From NCBI GenBank assembly GCA_904066235.2, contig CAJFCV020000004.1, positions 6,324,001-6,388,000 of the forward strand: DNA of 64,000 bases, given 5' to 3'. The stretch comes from Bursaphelenchus xylophilus (taxonomy: Eukaryota > Nematoda > Chromadorea > Rhabditida > Aphelenchoididae). The notes under the pieces are model-generated. The model had not been told where the DNA came from and made no database searches. It saw nothing but the letters and a program-made list of their open reading frames with translations. Positions within the stretch are counted from its first letter, which is position 1. The number at the start of each line of letters is the position of its first letter. Positions 12,112 to 21,348 of the stretch are shown piece after piece. Made by a program: the position numbers and the translations under genes.

Positions 12112-12682
12112 TATACAGGGTGTTCCAAGAATTATGGAAAAAAGTATTCATTAATAAATTTGTGCTCGGTGGTCCAATCCTTTTTTGTATTTTGCAGAAA
12201 AACCTTGGAGTTTTTAGAATCAAAAAAATTTTTTTCTTTAATCGGCGGAGACTTCCGTAATCCGCCGATTTCTCCGCCGAATTGCCTTTTTTTCTTCTCC
12301 CAGTGGACCGTTGACGTAATAAGTCGTATTTAGGCGCCATGCCACCAGGGATACCATACGTTTTGGTTTTAGCAAATTTTGACTCTCCAAAGTCGGATAA
12401 GTATCGTCCACCGAGGTTAAAAAATGTCCCCGCCGAATTACAAAAATTTGAAATAAATGTCATATTGTATCTTCTAAATCCTTTCCCGTCCATTTTCTTT
12501 ACACATACAACAATTTACAGCCTCGTTTGTGAAAAAACCCTCCGCCGAATTCAAGGCGGATTAGGGAAGTCTCTGCCAATAAAAAAAAAAAAAAAAAAAT
12601 TGATTCTAAAAACTCAAAGGTTTTTCTGTAAAATGTAGTTTTTTCCATAATTCTTGGAACACCCGGGTGTGCACCCTGTATA
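12112..12682. mobile_element. TIR element (MITE-like), copy 1
   Basis: The left end TATACAGGGTGTTCCAAGAA continues TTATGGAAAAAA. The right end is the reverse complement of this (TTTTTTCCATAATTCTTGGA, ACACCC...CCCTGTATA), with an extra GGTGCACACCC-type insertion near the tip. The interior holds repeated CGGCGGAG/CTCCGCCG motifs arranged as further inverted repeats. A second, truncated copy lies in opposite orientation at 54598-55166 inside the NHERF-like gene and shares hundreds of bases of interior. There is no coding capacity for a transposase. The CAGGGTG tip and flanking TA would fit a Tc1/mariner-type MITE (inference). Confidence 0.85.
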
Positions 12683-12917
12683 AACCCCTTTCCGCTTAAT
12701 TTTTCACTTTTATGCTTCTTGAGTTTCTAAGACGTAATGAACAAGTTTTGTTACAAAATTTATTTTTCGGACCTTCAACTTCAAAAAAAATTATTCGGGC
12801 AAAACAGAAGTCGAAACCGTGAGACCGACCGCGCATTTTATTTTTTGGCTTTTTTGCAACGCCTGCGCCGTTTGTAGGGATACTAAGCCAGTTTTTTCAG
12901 CACAATTTTTCGGATCT

Positions 12918-13232
12918 TTTGCAGTCTGTCGGGAAAATAACGGATCGTCGCATCAAAATGTCTTGCCCCGCCGCTATCGCGCACCAAATTCCCAGCCGCG
13001 GCTATCAGTCTGTCGGGAAAATAACGGCGGATCGTCGCATCAAAATGTCTCGCCTCGCCGATATCGCGTACCAAATTCCCAGCCGCGGCTTGAAGTCGCT
13101 AAGCGATGATGGGCGATTCCGAGGCGCGATAATCCGCCGTTATTTTTCCGACAGACTGATAGAAGTCGCAAAGCGATGATGTGCGATTCCGAGGCGCGAC
13201 AATCCGCCGTTATTTTCCCGACCGACTGATAC
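12918..13232. repeat. GC-rich block: two direct copies followed by two inverted copies
   Basis: A unit of about 85-90 bp beginning CAGTCTGTCGGGAAAATAAC and containing GGATCGTCGCATC, CGCCTCG and CCAGCCGCGGCT appears twice in direct orientation (about 12921-13005 and 13007-13094). It is followed by two copies of a unit of about 70 bp that ends with the reverse complement (CCGCCGTTATTTTTCCGACAGACTGATA, then a second copy to about 13230). GTCGCAAAGCGATGATG motifs recur in the inverted half. The whole block folds on itself. It is much more GC-rich than its surroundings and is followed by TTGCGCAACTTT-type repeats. Confidence 0.75.
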
Positions 13233-13235
13233 AAA

Positions 13236-13292
13236 GCGAGAAATTTCGCAACGTTGTGTAAGATTGCGCAACTTTTAACTTTGGACTTATTG
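13236..13292. repeat. TTGCGCAACTTT repeat, copy 1
   Basis: AGCGAGAAATTTCGCAACGT continues TGTGTAAGATTGCGCAACTT, TTAACTTTGGACT. A close copy (AGTGAGAAATTGCGCAACTT, TGTGTCAGATTGCGCAACTT, TTACCTTTGGACT) is found at 52857-52912 in an intron of the NHERF-like gene, where it also lies beside a TIR element. A related shorter stretch with GCGTAACATTGCGCAATAAT lies at about 59083-59110 inside a third element. It may be a shared internal module of these mobile elements. Confidence 0.7.
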
Positions 13293-13573
13293 TTAATCCG
13301 CGGGATTGGGATTGACTGGCTGAAATTTATAATTAAGGTGCCAGATATGTCCTGTCGAAAAGTAGGAGCCCCCATAAAAGTATATACTTTCCTTGTTAGA
13401 AAAATCGGCGGAGTTTTGAAATCCAAAGGAAAAAGTTGTTAGTTTCGAGTGGCCTACCCTGTACGGTAATCCGATTGAAAAATAAGATTCAGTTATTATA
13501 CTTTACATGGAAAATGAAAAAATGCACAATTGTTTTAAGTCAGGTAATAGCGCGGCAGAGATCACAATTCAGC

Positions 13574-14684
13574 TTATATCCCTTGAAGATTCATTCGTTG
13601 ATATTCCTTGGACATATCCCTGGGTGTCTTCAATTCCTTCAGCTCAATGTATTGTTTCATGGCAAACTATAACGTAAAATTTTATTTGACATGGTGATTT
13701 CCGTCTTTAATAATCAAATGAAATAACCTTACTTGGAAATGGCAATGACCCTTCGATTGAATCTTCACCTTCCTATCTTCAACAACAACGTGTTGAAATT
13801 TCTTTGAGTTCTGTGTAAGTGAGTCCTAGAATAAAAATACTAATATCTTTGGATTACTCGTACCTGGAAAATAGTGGCAATGTTGGCTGTAACCGGAAGG
13901 ACTAGGGCTCCATCCTTGAGTCTTTTGATGATGATTGTCACCATTCCCGATAACGTTGAGGTCAGCGAATAAGAACCGTTGTAATTCAGTTCTTCGATTA
14001 CTATCGCGGCTTCGGTCTGAGCCCCAGGAGGTACCATAATATTGGAATCCACGGCCCATGAGAGTATCTCGCTCTTCGTAGTCTCGTTTAGATTGTTAAA
14101 ATGGGTCTCGTACTTGAATCCCGTCTTTAACTCGGCAATCTCACCTACAAAAGAGTCATTCACAATTTGAATTTTAAAGCGTTACGCAAAGCAGAAAGAG
14201 ATGAGATAGCAGTAGACTGTGCAGCATGGATTATTAATTTCTGTAAACTTACAAGGGGTCTTCAGAGTCAACTCTGCTTCAGCGCCGATTGTGAAACCCT
14301 GCTCTCGAACAACTCCTACGATGCTTTCACTTGTCCTTTCAGTTTTCAGGGAATATGCCTGAGGCTGAGAGGTATTGTTGGTGAAAACTGACTTGAATAT
14401 TGTGTTGGGCTTAGCCCCACTCAATTGCATCGACTTGTAGTCTGGGTCTCCGTGGAACAGAGCTAACCTTCGTCGATCCTAAACCAATTTGTTGTCGATT
14501 TATAAGTTGTACTTTTAGAAGCAACAAACTGTTTACTCACAATTATGAATTCGGCCTCTTCCCTCTCCAGATGCTTGAAAGTTTCTAGCCCTGACTTCTT
14601 GAAGCCAAGTGAATCCTTGAACATCCTCCAGGCATAATTCTCGAGGATCGAATCAACATCTACATGTTTGTCAATGTCAGTCAT
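13574..14684 (-). CDS. Aerolysin-like beta-pore-forming (ETX/MTX2-fold) protein
   Basis: About 265 residues in five exons: start ATG 14684-14682 just after a TTTTTTTGCAG acceptor, stop TAA at 13576-13574. After an N-terminal part of about 100 residues the product shows the pattern of the aerolysin pore-forming module. A FTNNTSQPQAYSLKTERT strand is followed by alternating polar/hydrophobic stretches with GFTIGAEAELTLKTP. Then comes GEIAELKTGFKY, a Ser/Thr-rich insertion-loop-like segment (NNLNETTKSEILSWAVDS) and IMVPPGAQTEAAIVIEEL. The SW-x-D-x2-I-VPP pattern is typical of the family. No signal peptide is visible at this start. Animal aerolysin-like proteins are varied and many have immune or vesicle roles; whether this one forms pores is not shown by sequence. 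Fold assignment is by pattern, moderately sure. Confidence 0.68.
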
Positions 14685-16782
14685 CTCTGCAAAAAAATTG
14701 TAATACAAAACCAGATGCTCTTAAATCCGGAATAGTTAAAACGGCGGCGAAAAGATTCGACTTCTTTAAAACGTCAAAAGACTTCCAGCAGTTCCTGATT
14801 TCCACCCAAAACATTTAGATAAACAAGGAAAGTGAGTCATCATACAGTTAATCAAATAATCGTGTACGAGGATGTCAAATGGTAACAGGGCCTTGAGCTA
14901 TTATGCACTATTTACAGGCTCTTAAACATTTACAGGTGAAAATAATTCAAGTTTCCCCTCTCTCTTTTACACTCCGTTTCTATAAAGTAATTTTCTCCGA
15001 ATAGGTAAATGCAGATGTTATCAGTTCGAGAATTACCGGGCGTGGGGTGAAATAATGGACAGCAAAAATGTTTTGAAAAGGAGAAAAGATGAGTTGAAAG
15101 AAGGGTTTTAAATACAAGACGGGTGTCAAAAGGCGGTGAGTCAGTGAGGAATGGCCACAGAAAGGAGGGGGAAAATACCCGGTTGACGACTCTGACGTAT
15201 GTATTGTGCTTTTACAAAGAAAGAGTCAGAGGGTTTTCGTAATCCCCATTCAGGTTTCAAGTATCCTCCTCAATTGGTCGCGGGAGGTCATTCGATTCAC
15301 AATGGATAGAAAACATGACATTATAAATAAATGTTTTGCGCCTTGTTCAGCCCAAAAAAGGTCGGAAGATTGCCGAACGAATAGCAAAAAAGAGAGCTGT
15401 AGCAGTCGAAATGGATGCCCTCAGGCCTTGTGCCCTCTCTCCCGCCTTCGAAGAAAAGAGTCTCAAGAAGTGGAGACTCTTCCGGTCCCACAATCATCTC
15501 ATAATTATGCAATTTTCAATTATATTTTTAAGTTGCCCTATTTCTTGTATTACAATAGTGTTGATAACATACGGTAGCTTCAGGTACACGGGAAAGTGTC
15601 AGTGTGAGATTTTGCCAAATCCACGTTATAACACTTAAAAATTTTATTAAGAGGAAGGAGTTTGCCACTTCTTTAATTTTTTTCATCCGTATTTGAATAA
15701 GAATATTGTATTTTATATGTAAATCGATTGGGCCCGTTTTCGCCCCCAAGGCGGTTTTGTCCCCACCTGTTTTGTGCTTTTTTGTTCCCCGGCCGGTTTT
15801 GTCCCCAATATTTCATTTCTGAAAATTCTTTGACCAGCTAGTCAATGAGTTGAAACCAGAGCCAAATTTTTTAATGGCTAGTAAAACCCTGGATTCACCT
15901 TTTGGCTAGCTTTTTTCAAGGCTTCATAGCAATTCTGACACTTTGGCAAGCCGATCCAGGTTTTTCACCAGCCATTTAAAAAAATCGGACGTCATTCCTA
16001 CACTTTGATACCGATTCCAACCTTTTCGCTAGCTATTTTTAAGACTTCAAAGAAAGTATGCCGCTTTGACTAGCCATTTAAAAATTTGGCTGCAATTTCA
16101 ACTCATTGGCAGTCATTCCAAAAATGAATATTGGTGAAAAAACCGGAGGAGGACAAAAAATAAGTGTGGACAAAAACGTCTTGGGGACAAAACCGGTATG
16201 GGGACAAAAAGGCCCAAAAAAGTGGGCAAATCCGTCCTAGGGACAAGACCGTCTTGCGTGTGTCTTGAGGACAAAAACGTCCATTACGATGTCCATCAGT
16301 GTCCCAAGAAAATAAAACGTGATGAGACAATATTTTATGTGTGTTTTGAATAAACATCAGTAAAAGAAACATAAATATACCTGCGGGTAAAGCAGCCACA
16401 CACAAACTGATTAGCTTGTCCGATATTGTATAGAGAGAGTCAAACTTGACTCATTACGAGAGACGGTCAAGTTTTTTCCTCCTCGTGCGACCTTCTTTTT
16501 GCCACCAGTGCGTCTATTCAAGACGGCCCATTATATCTGAATTTCGTGGCACTTGATGCCAACAGTCGTTGTCTTAGCAAAGGGTTTTATTCTTCTCGGA
16601 TCAGATTTATTCATCTTGAGGGTTCGAACGAATTCTCCCCTGATTTTCTTCAAATGAAATCCGATCGATTTCTTTTTTTCTCACTTTTATCCACACTGTG
16701 TTATATAAAATTCGGGCGAATACCACGTGAAATGCTTTATTTTTCATACGACTTTGTTTTAGACCATCTCGGCGCCGGTGAG
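14685..16782. other. Intergenic region upstream of aerolysin-like and SIAH genes
   Basis: Divergent promoter region for the aerolysin-like gene (-) and the SIAH gene (+). No exon was recognised. The ORFs at 15206-15640 overlap in different frames and match nothing known. The main structure is a roughly 490-bp TIR element at 15730-16215. Immediately before the SIAH ATG, TTTGTTTTAG at about 16753-16762 would serve as a 5' UTR or spliced-leader acceptor. Confidence 0.5.
15730..16215. mobile_element. TIR element with arrayed TTTTGTCCCC motifs
   Basis: The terminal repeats are about 90 bp: GGGCCCGTTTTCGCCCCCAA...GGTTTTGTCCCCAATATTTCAT on the left against ATGAATATTGGTG...GGGGACAAAACCGGTATGGG, GACAAAAAGGCCC on the right. 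Each terminus carries several copies of TTTTGTCCCC or its complement GGGGACAAAA spaced about 20-30 bp apart, resembling subterminal transposase-binding arrays. The interior has a second inverted pair around GACTAGCCATTTAAAAATTTGGCT. There is no ORF for a transposase. Confidence 0.8.
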
Positions 16783-18121
16783 ATGAGCTTTGAGAAAGAG
16801 GGCAATAATCAGGTAATTGAGAACGATAACACAGTATCCATGTCTCAAACTCCGGTAGCTACAATCCCTGGTGCTCATCGTACCCAGCCGTCCCAGACCG
16901 CTGGTAGGTTTTATTGATAAGTATGAATTTAACGTGTAAGCGGTTATTACCGCCAGAATAGTGATTCTTTTGGGTACATTCAGGGTACCAGTGAAAAATT
17001 CGCGTTTATTATGTCTTTGCCTATTTTATTCGATTTTTTAGCAATGATGATGCATAATATGCCGGCCAATCCGGTTGCTCCTCAACAGAAGCAGCACATG
17101 ACTGCATCTGTAGTGAGTACAACACCGCCTAGTTGTTCGAACACTGAGTTATTATCAGCATTTGAATGCCCTGTGTGCCTAGAGTATATGTTACCACCAT
17201 ATCTGCAATGCAATTCTGGTCATTTGCTCTGCAGCAATTGTCGGCCCAAGGTGGCTTCATGTCCGGCTTGCCGGGGTCCAGTTCGTAAGTATTTTTTCAT
17301 AGTAAGTTTGATTTGTTTCTTTTTGCTTACACTTTCTCATACTGTAATCGAATGCTTTTAGCGAATATCCGGAATCTGGCCATGGAGAAGATCGCTAGCC
17401 AGATGCTATTCCCCTGTAAATTTAACACCTCAGGATGCACTAGTTATTTCTTACATCATCAGAAAGTAGAACACGAAGAAAGGTGTGATTTTCGACCGTA
17501 TTGTTGTCCCTGTCCTGGGGCATCTTGCAAATGGCAAGGGGGTCTGAATGAGGTCATGGGTCATCTCATGAAACTGCACAAGTCTATTACAACCCTTCAA
17601 GGTAATTTCATTCGTTATAGTTTGTTTACTGTTTTAGGTGAGGATATCGTATTCCTGGCAACCGATATTAATCTGCCTGGGGCGGTGGATTGGGTTATGA
17701 TGCAGTCCTGCTTTGATTCGTATTTCATGTTGGTTTTGGAAAAACAAGATAAACAAGATCCCACCGGACAGAGCTATCAGATGTTTTATGCAGTAGTACA
17801 ATTAATTGGGACGAAGGCTGAAGCCGAGAGATTTTCTTATAAGTGAGCATTCGTTTCTTTCGAGCTTTCCTCAAATTTTAGGTATTAATGAAGTATGGTT
17901 TTAGAATGGAATTGTCCGCAGGCCGTCGTCGTCTTGCTTGGGAGGCCACCCCTAGATCGATCCATGAAGGGGTAAATACAGCCATCTCTCAATCAGATTG
18001 TCTTGCCTTTGATACAAACCATGCCCAATTATTCGCAGAACAAGGCAATCTGGGGATCAATGTTACAATTAGTCAAGTGCAAGTAGGCATGGACGCGAAT
18101 CAGATGCAAGTTTGCCGTTGA
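16783..18121 (+). CDS. siah-1: SINA/SIAH-type RING E3 ubiquitin ligase
   Basis: Complete gene of five exons and about 340 residues, starting at the ATG just after a TTTTAG acceptor ([15 protein letters not shown]). After a disordered N-terminus comes the RING domain [20 protein letters not shown] then [21 protein letters not shown], with all eight ligands. Next is [12 protein letters not shown] and the two SIAH-type zinc fingers ([24 protein letters not shown] and [12 protein letters not shown]...HLMKLH). The TRAF-like substrate-binding domain follows ([42 protein letters not shown]). The last intron uses the second of two AG sites (ending at about 17904), which restores the conserved [14 protein letters not shown] join. 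SIAH proteins recruit UbcH5-class E2 enzymes and degrade many signalling proteins. Confidence 0.95.
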
Positions 18122-18328
18122 TCACTTATCGTCTTTCTCACTTTCATCGAATTGTAATCTAGTTTTCAACATACCGGAATACGAGTCCCGAGTAATTTTT
18201 TAAAAGCAAGTCCTAGGGAGGTCAATGTAACTAAACAATAAAAACTCGGTCGGATTTTAGATGTATTTACTGTTTTATGCATATTTTTTAATGAAAGAAT
18301 GTTTTCTGAGTCTAAAAGTGTTGTCTAG

Positions 18329-18666
18329 TACTACTCGCGCTCAAAAATTCGGACAATCACAATGCGAAAGTTCGGGTTTTCATTTATCGCCGATGTCGGG
18401 CACAAATTCGGGTTTGTATAGACATGGCTCTGGGGCCGGGCCGAAAATCGCGGCCCGGCCCCCAAGAGGTCGGCACGGCCCCTTTCAAACTCGCTCGGCC
18501 CAGCCCACTAGCCATGCCTAGGTTTGTAGCGCGAAAAAGTTCACGTCGCTAGTGCAAAAAAGGGAAATTTCGGCAACAAATGCGAAAAGATGCACCGTGC
18601 GGATGAAAATGAAAGAAGAACGCACAGTGCGGAAATTGTCCGTCCGAACTTTTGAGCGCGTGTAGT
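18329..18666. mobile_element. Short TIR element with a GC-rich central hairpin
   Basis: The left terminus TACTACTCGCGCTCAAAAAT continues TCGGACAATCAC. The right terminus GGAAATTGTCCGTCCGAACT continues TTTGAGCGCGTGTAGTA and is an imperfect reverse complement. At 18432-18462 GGGGCCGGGCC and GGCCCGGCCCC form a perfect 11-bp stem around GAAAATCGC. A GGCCCCAAGAGGTCGGCACGGCCC run follows. The whole is about 340 bp and non-coding. Confidence 0.75.
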
Positions 18667-19790
18667 ATAATTGTACCTAGCTAAGTTGATTTGCAATCTT
18701 TATTTTACCTTTATAATCTCCACCAACGCTCTGAAAGTAAATTTGTCCTAGTTATCGTTGTCTTAATGATTAATTCCCATCAAAAACAGTTAGACTACGG
18801 AATAGATTCCATAAAGTAATGTGGATACATGCATTTATCGCGGACCCATAAAAGAATCTTTTTATTCCACTTATGGGGAGCCGGCTAATGGTCCATTAAG
18901 TACGATGATATCCCTTCAATAAATGTCGTAAAACACATGGCGTGGCCACATGGAGGAACCGTCTCGACCGCTTCTGTCGTTATGTATAAATGTAAATATA
19001 CAATATAAATTTTACGGTTAGTGGACAAATGAAGAGGTTACAACCAAAAAGCCCCTTGGCATATCAACCCCACGTGTTTTTTATGAGATCGAAATTTAAA
19101 AACCGAGATCTTATCAGGAGTAAGCTGTTTTTTATTTCTGGCAGTGAACACTGGTTCTCAAGTCGGCGCCGATCGGAATGCCGGTTTGAAGCGCTTCCCA
19201 CAATCGGGATTTCAAGTTCAAAGGACGATGAAACCAGTAAAAAGAAACTTTAAATCATCTTGATCGCTTCTTCATTTGAAAGCGAATTAAATATCCAGGA
19301 AGTGTTGCTCGACTGCAAAGATCACGGAATATATAATAGATACTACAATCACCTACTGAACATGTAATTTTAATGGAGATCACAATAGATAAACCTTGTC
19401 GCAAACAAGAAGCGCTTTGCTATTTGTTAAAATAGGTTTAATTAACAAATGGCAAACAGGTTATTTGGATTACTTCGTAATCACTTTAGCTGATAATCAT
19501 AAAACAAGGCTTGGATCCAAAAAAAACGAGTTAAATTCTGCAACCTGACAGTCACCACTAGATGCATACATCCCTTTGTCTTATTAAACCATAGTTCTCA
19601 CGCTTGTTTTGATAACCCTACCTAAGTAGTCATTGTCTTGAGCTCGGCTATGTCATGTTTTGTATGTTTATTGTATCGCTCACAAGTGGATTGCAACATG
19701 AGGAGGAGGCATCGGAAGCAGGCGGGCTTTCCATGTTCCACTTAGCCTTCAGAAGCAATCCAGAACATCGCCCCGCCCTACATCTCCGGC

Positions 19791-19797
19791 ATATAAA
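19791..19797 (+). promoter_or_regulatory. TATA box of the ground-like gene
   Basis: ATATAAA lies about 45 bp upstream of the ground-like ATG (19840), in GGCATATAAAACCGGG. The spacing leaves room for a short, non-trans-spliced leader of about 15-20 nt. Strong TATA boxes are typical of nematode cuticle and other highly expressed genes. Confidence 0.65.
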
Positions 19798-19839
19798 ACC
19801 GGGTATCGAGAATGGCTTTCCGTCAACGCTTGTTCAACG

Positions 19840-20503
19840 ATGATCCGCGCCCTTTTCGCCCTTTGTCTGGTCTCCTCCGCCTCGGCGTTGCTTTTTGGCA
19901 GTGGAGGTTGTGGACAACAGAGTTGTGGCTGTGCCTGTCCACCACCCCCGCCTCCCTGCCCGCCACCCCCTCCCCCATGTCTCCCCGCCCCCTGTCTACC
20001 TCAACTTCCACCAATCACCCTGCCCGCCCTTTGTTTGCCGCCCCTTCCCCGTCTCCAATTGCCATGCCCTCCTCCACCATGCGGATGTGGACGTAAGAAG
20101 CGATCCACCACTGGACTGGTCAGCAAACATTTCGGCGATGAAGATAAGAGCTTGTGTAACAACCCCCAAATCAGAAAGATCATCCTCACTGTGAGTGACG
20201 TTATTTTTTGTGGTTTATTACTGAATAATGGAACTGGGGTTCTTTTTATTAATACTGGTTTCTGACTAACTACTTTTAAAAAATCTACGTTTACACAATA
20301 CAATAATTAATTTTATGACTCTTTAGAACATCTCTGAGAACCCAGGAGCCTCCAAAATCGCCATCCATTCTGAGCTCAAGGCTAAGTTGCATGGAAACTA
20401 CGTAGTTATGTGCTCTAACGGAGCCTTCTCATTCGTCGCAGACACCAACAACTACTGTGTCGATGGAAATGAGAGCAATACCTGCTATGTGTTCGAAGCT
20501 TAA
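19840..20503 (+). CDS. Secreted ground-like (GRL) domain protein
   Basis: 175 residues in two exons (19840-20190 and 20327-20503). A signal peptide (MIRALFALCLVSSASA) is followed by a Gly/Cys stretch and a long Pro/Cys-rich tract (PPPPPCPPPPPPCLP...). A KKR basic site follows, then a C-terminal ground-like domain: CNNPQIRKIILTNISENPGA, AKLHGNYVVMCSNGAFSFVA, YCVDGNESNTCYVF. The four-cysteine pattern with NI-x4-A and F-V-A is the family hallmark. In C. elegans ground-like proteins are hedgehog-related secreted factors associated with cuticle and apical matrix. An AATAAA signal follows near 20577. Confidence 0.92.
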
Positions 20504-20861
20504 TTAATGACGTCACCTCACTGTTAATTAACTCTCTAATTGTTATAATATTATAATAAGAGTCTTTAGACAAAAAATAAATCTACTAAAAAAACTAGTT
20601 GCTAATTGCGGGAGTGCTCCTTTGACCTCGGCTCTTCTTCTAAGCCGATGAAATCGTCGCTGAATTCGGGATTCGAATCCGGGAAAGAGAAGCCGTTAAT
20701 CCTAAACCCGTTTCCGAAAAACAGCATGACAACATTCCTCGGCCGCGCCGAAAAAATCCGAAAATTGTTTGCCGGCGAGAGTCGTGATGTTTGAAATCTT
20801 TTTGTGATAATCATTTCACAGTAAATCTCGGTCGGAAGTGGTCGATTCTGATTACCCAAAA

Positions 20862-21348
20862 ATGTGTTTATGGAAAGGAAAGAAGCAGAAGTCTCAAACC
20901 GCCAATCCTAACCAACTTCCCTTACAACTCGGTTTGAATAACTCTCATCCAATCACCAGGATATCCGATAAATCCCCGGACAAAAAGGAAAAAAAGTTGA
21001 GAACAGGCAATGGGCATGAGTCCAAGGAGAAGTTGAGACGTCTTTCCAGAGAGAAGCCTAAGCTTGACGCCAAGGAGACCAGTGGAATGAATCAGGTGCA
21101 GGAGAAGCAGCAGAGTAGTGTGTATTTGGATAAGGGAAACAATGAGGACGACAAGGACAAGCTTGTAAGTTAGTCTTATAAGTCATACTTTTTATTGCGG
21201 CTTTCAAAGGATAATAATTATCCTCAAGTCATTTCAGAAAGACTGCGACGGTGAACAATTCGAGAATGGAGCCGTGCCTCAAAATCCCCCATCAGATGAC
21301 GATACTTTGAAAGGTGTTGGCCATGAAATGCCCAAGTTTGAAACCTAA
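20862..21348 (+). CDS. Lys-rich low-complexity orphan protein
   Basis: About 140 residues in two exons, joined across GTAAGT...TTTCAG at about 21163-21238. The protein is highly charged and predicted disordered: KGKKQKSQTANPNQLPLQ, SDKSPDKKEKKLRTGNGH, SREKPKLDAKETS, then an acidic end NPPSDDDTLKGVGHE. No signal peptide, membrane segment or known domain is visible. The first ATG in frame is 20862 and a TTTCACAG acceptor at 20820 precedes it, so the true start could come from an upstream exon. An ORF at 20648-20794 looks coding but does not join in frame by a standard splice. A polyadenylation-like AATAAA follows at about 21370. Function unknown. Confidence 0.55.

Larger units (their letters stand above)
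11952..13405. mobile_element. Composite foldback element with about 55-bp terminal inverted repeats
   Basis: The sequence at about 11955-12010 (ACAAGGAAAGTACTTTTGTG, then GCTCCTACTTTTCGACGGGA, CATATCT) recurs as its reverse complement at about 13343-13402 (AGATATGTCCTGTCGAAAAG...TACTTTCCTTGTTA), with a few differences and small indels. No transposase ORF lies between. Another TIR element has inserted inside it (12112-12682), so the outer element is the older one. It is non-autonomous and the superfamily is unknown. Confidence 0.7.
11863..13573. other. Intergenic repeat island between UFL1 and the aerolysin-like gene
   Basis: The two flanking genes converge here. The region is almost entirely repetitive DNA: an outer inverted repeat (11952-13405), a TIR element inside it (12112-12682) and a GC-rich multi-copy block (12918-13232). 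ORFs of up to 150 codons in this stretch are open only because the repeats lack stops; none resembles a transposase or any other protein. Confidence 0.7.
18122..19839. other. Intergenic region SIAH to ground-like gene
   Basis: No coding exon was recognised. It holds a TIR element with a very GC-rich core hairpin (18329-18666). The remainder to 19790 is AT-rich without obvious structure, followed by the TATA box and 5' leader of the ground-like gene. Confidence 0.5.

Noticed and set aside
12035..12640. ORFs of 80-150 codons on both strands
   Set aside because: They lie inside the MITE copy 1; open frames reflect repeat composition. The same translation appears in the truncated copy at 54.6-55 kb with indels, and nothing resembles a transposase.
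12819..13426. Repetitive ORFs (QSVGKIT..., CRENNGG...)
   Set aside because: They are translations of the GC-rich direct and inverted repeats, open in several frames at once, with no start or splice context.
15206..15640. Two overlapping plus-strand ORFs of 100-123 codons
   Set aside because: Overlap in different frames, no recognisable domain and no supporting splice sites; Lys/Ser-rich composition alone is not enough.
20660..20690. GGGATTCGAATCCGGG, similar to a tRNA T-arm
   Set aside because: No acceptor stem, D-arm or anticodon arm can be folded around it, and it lies in a coding-like ORF.
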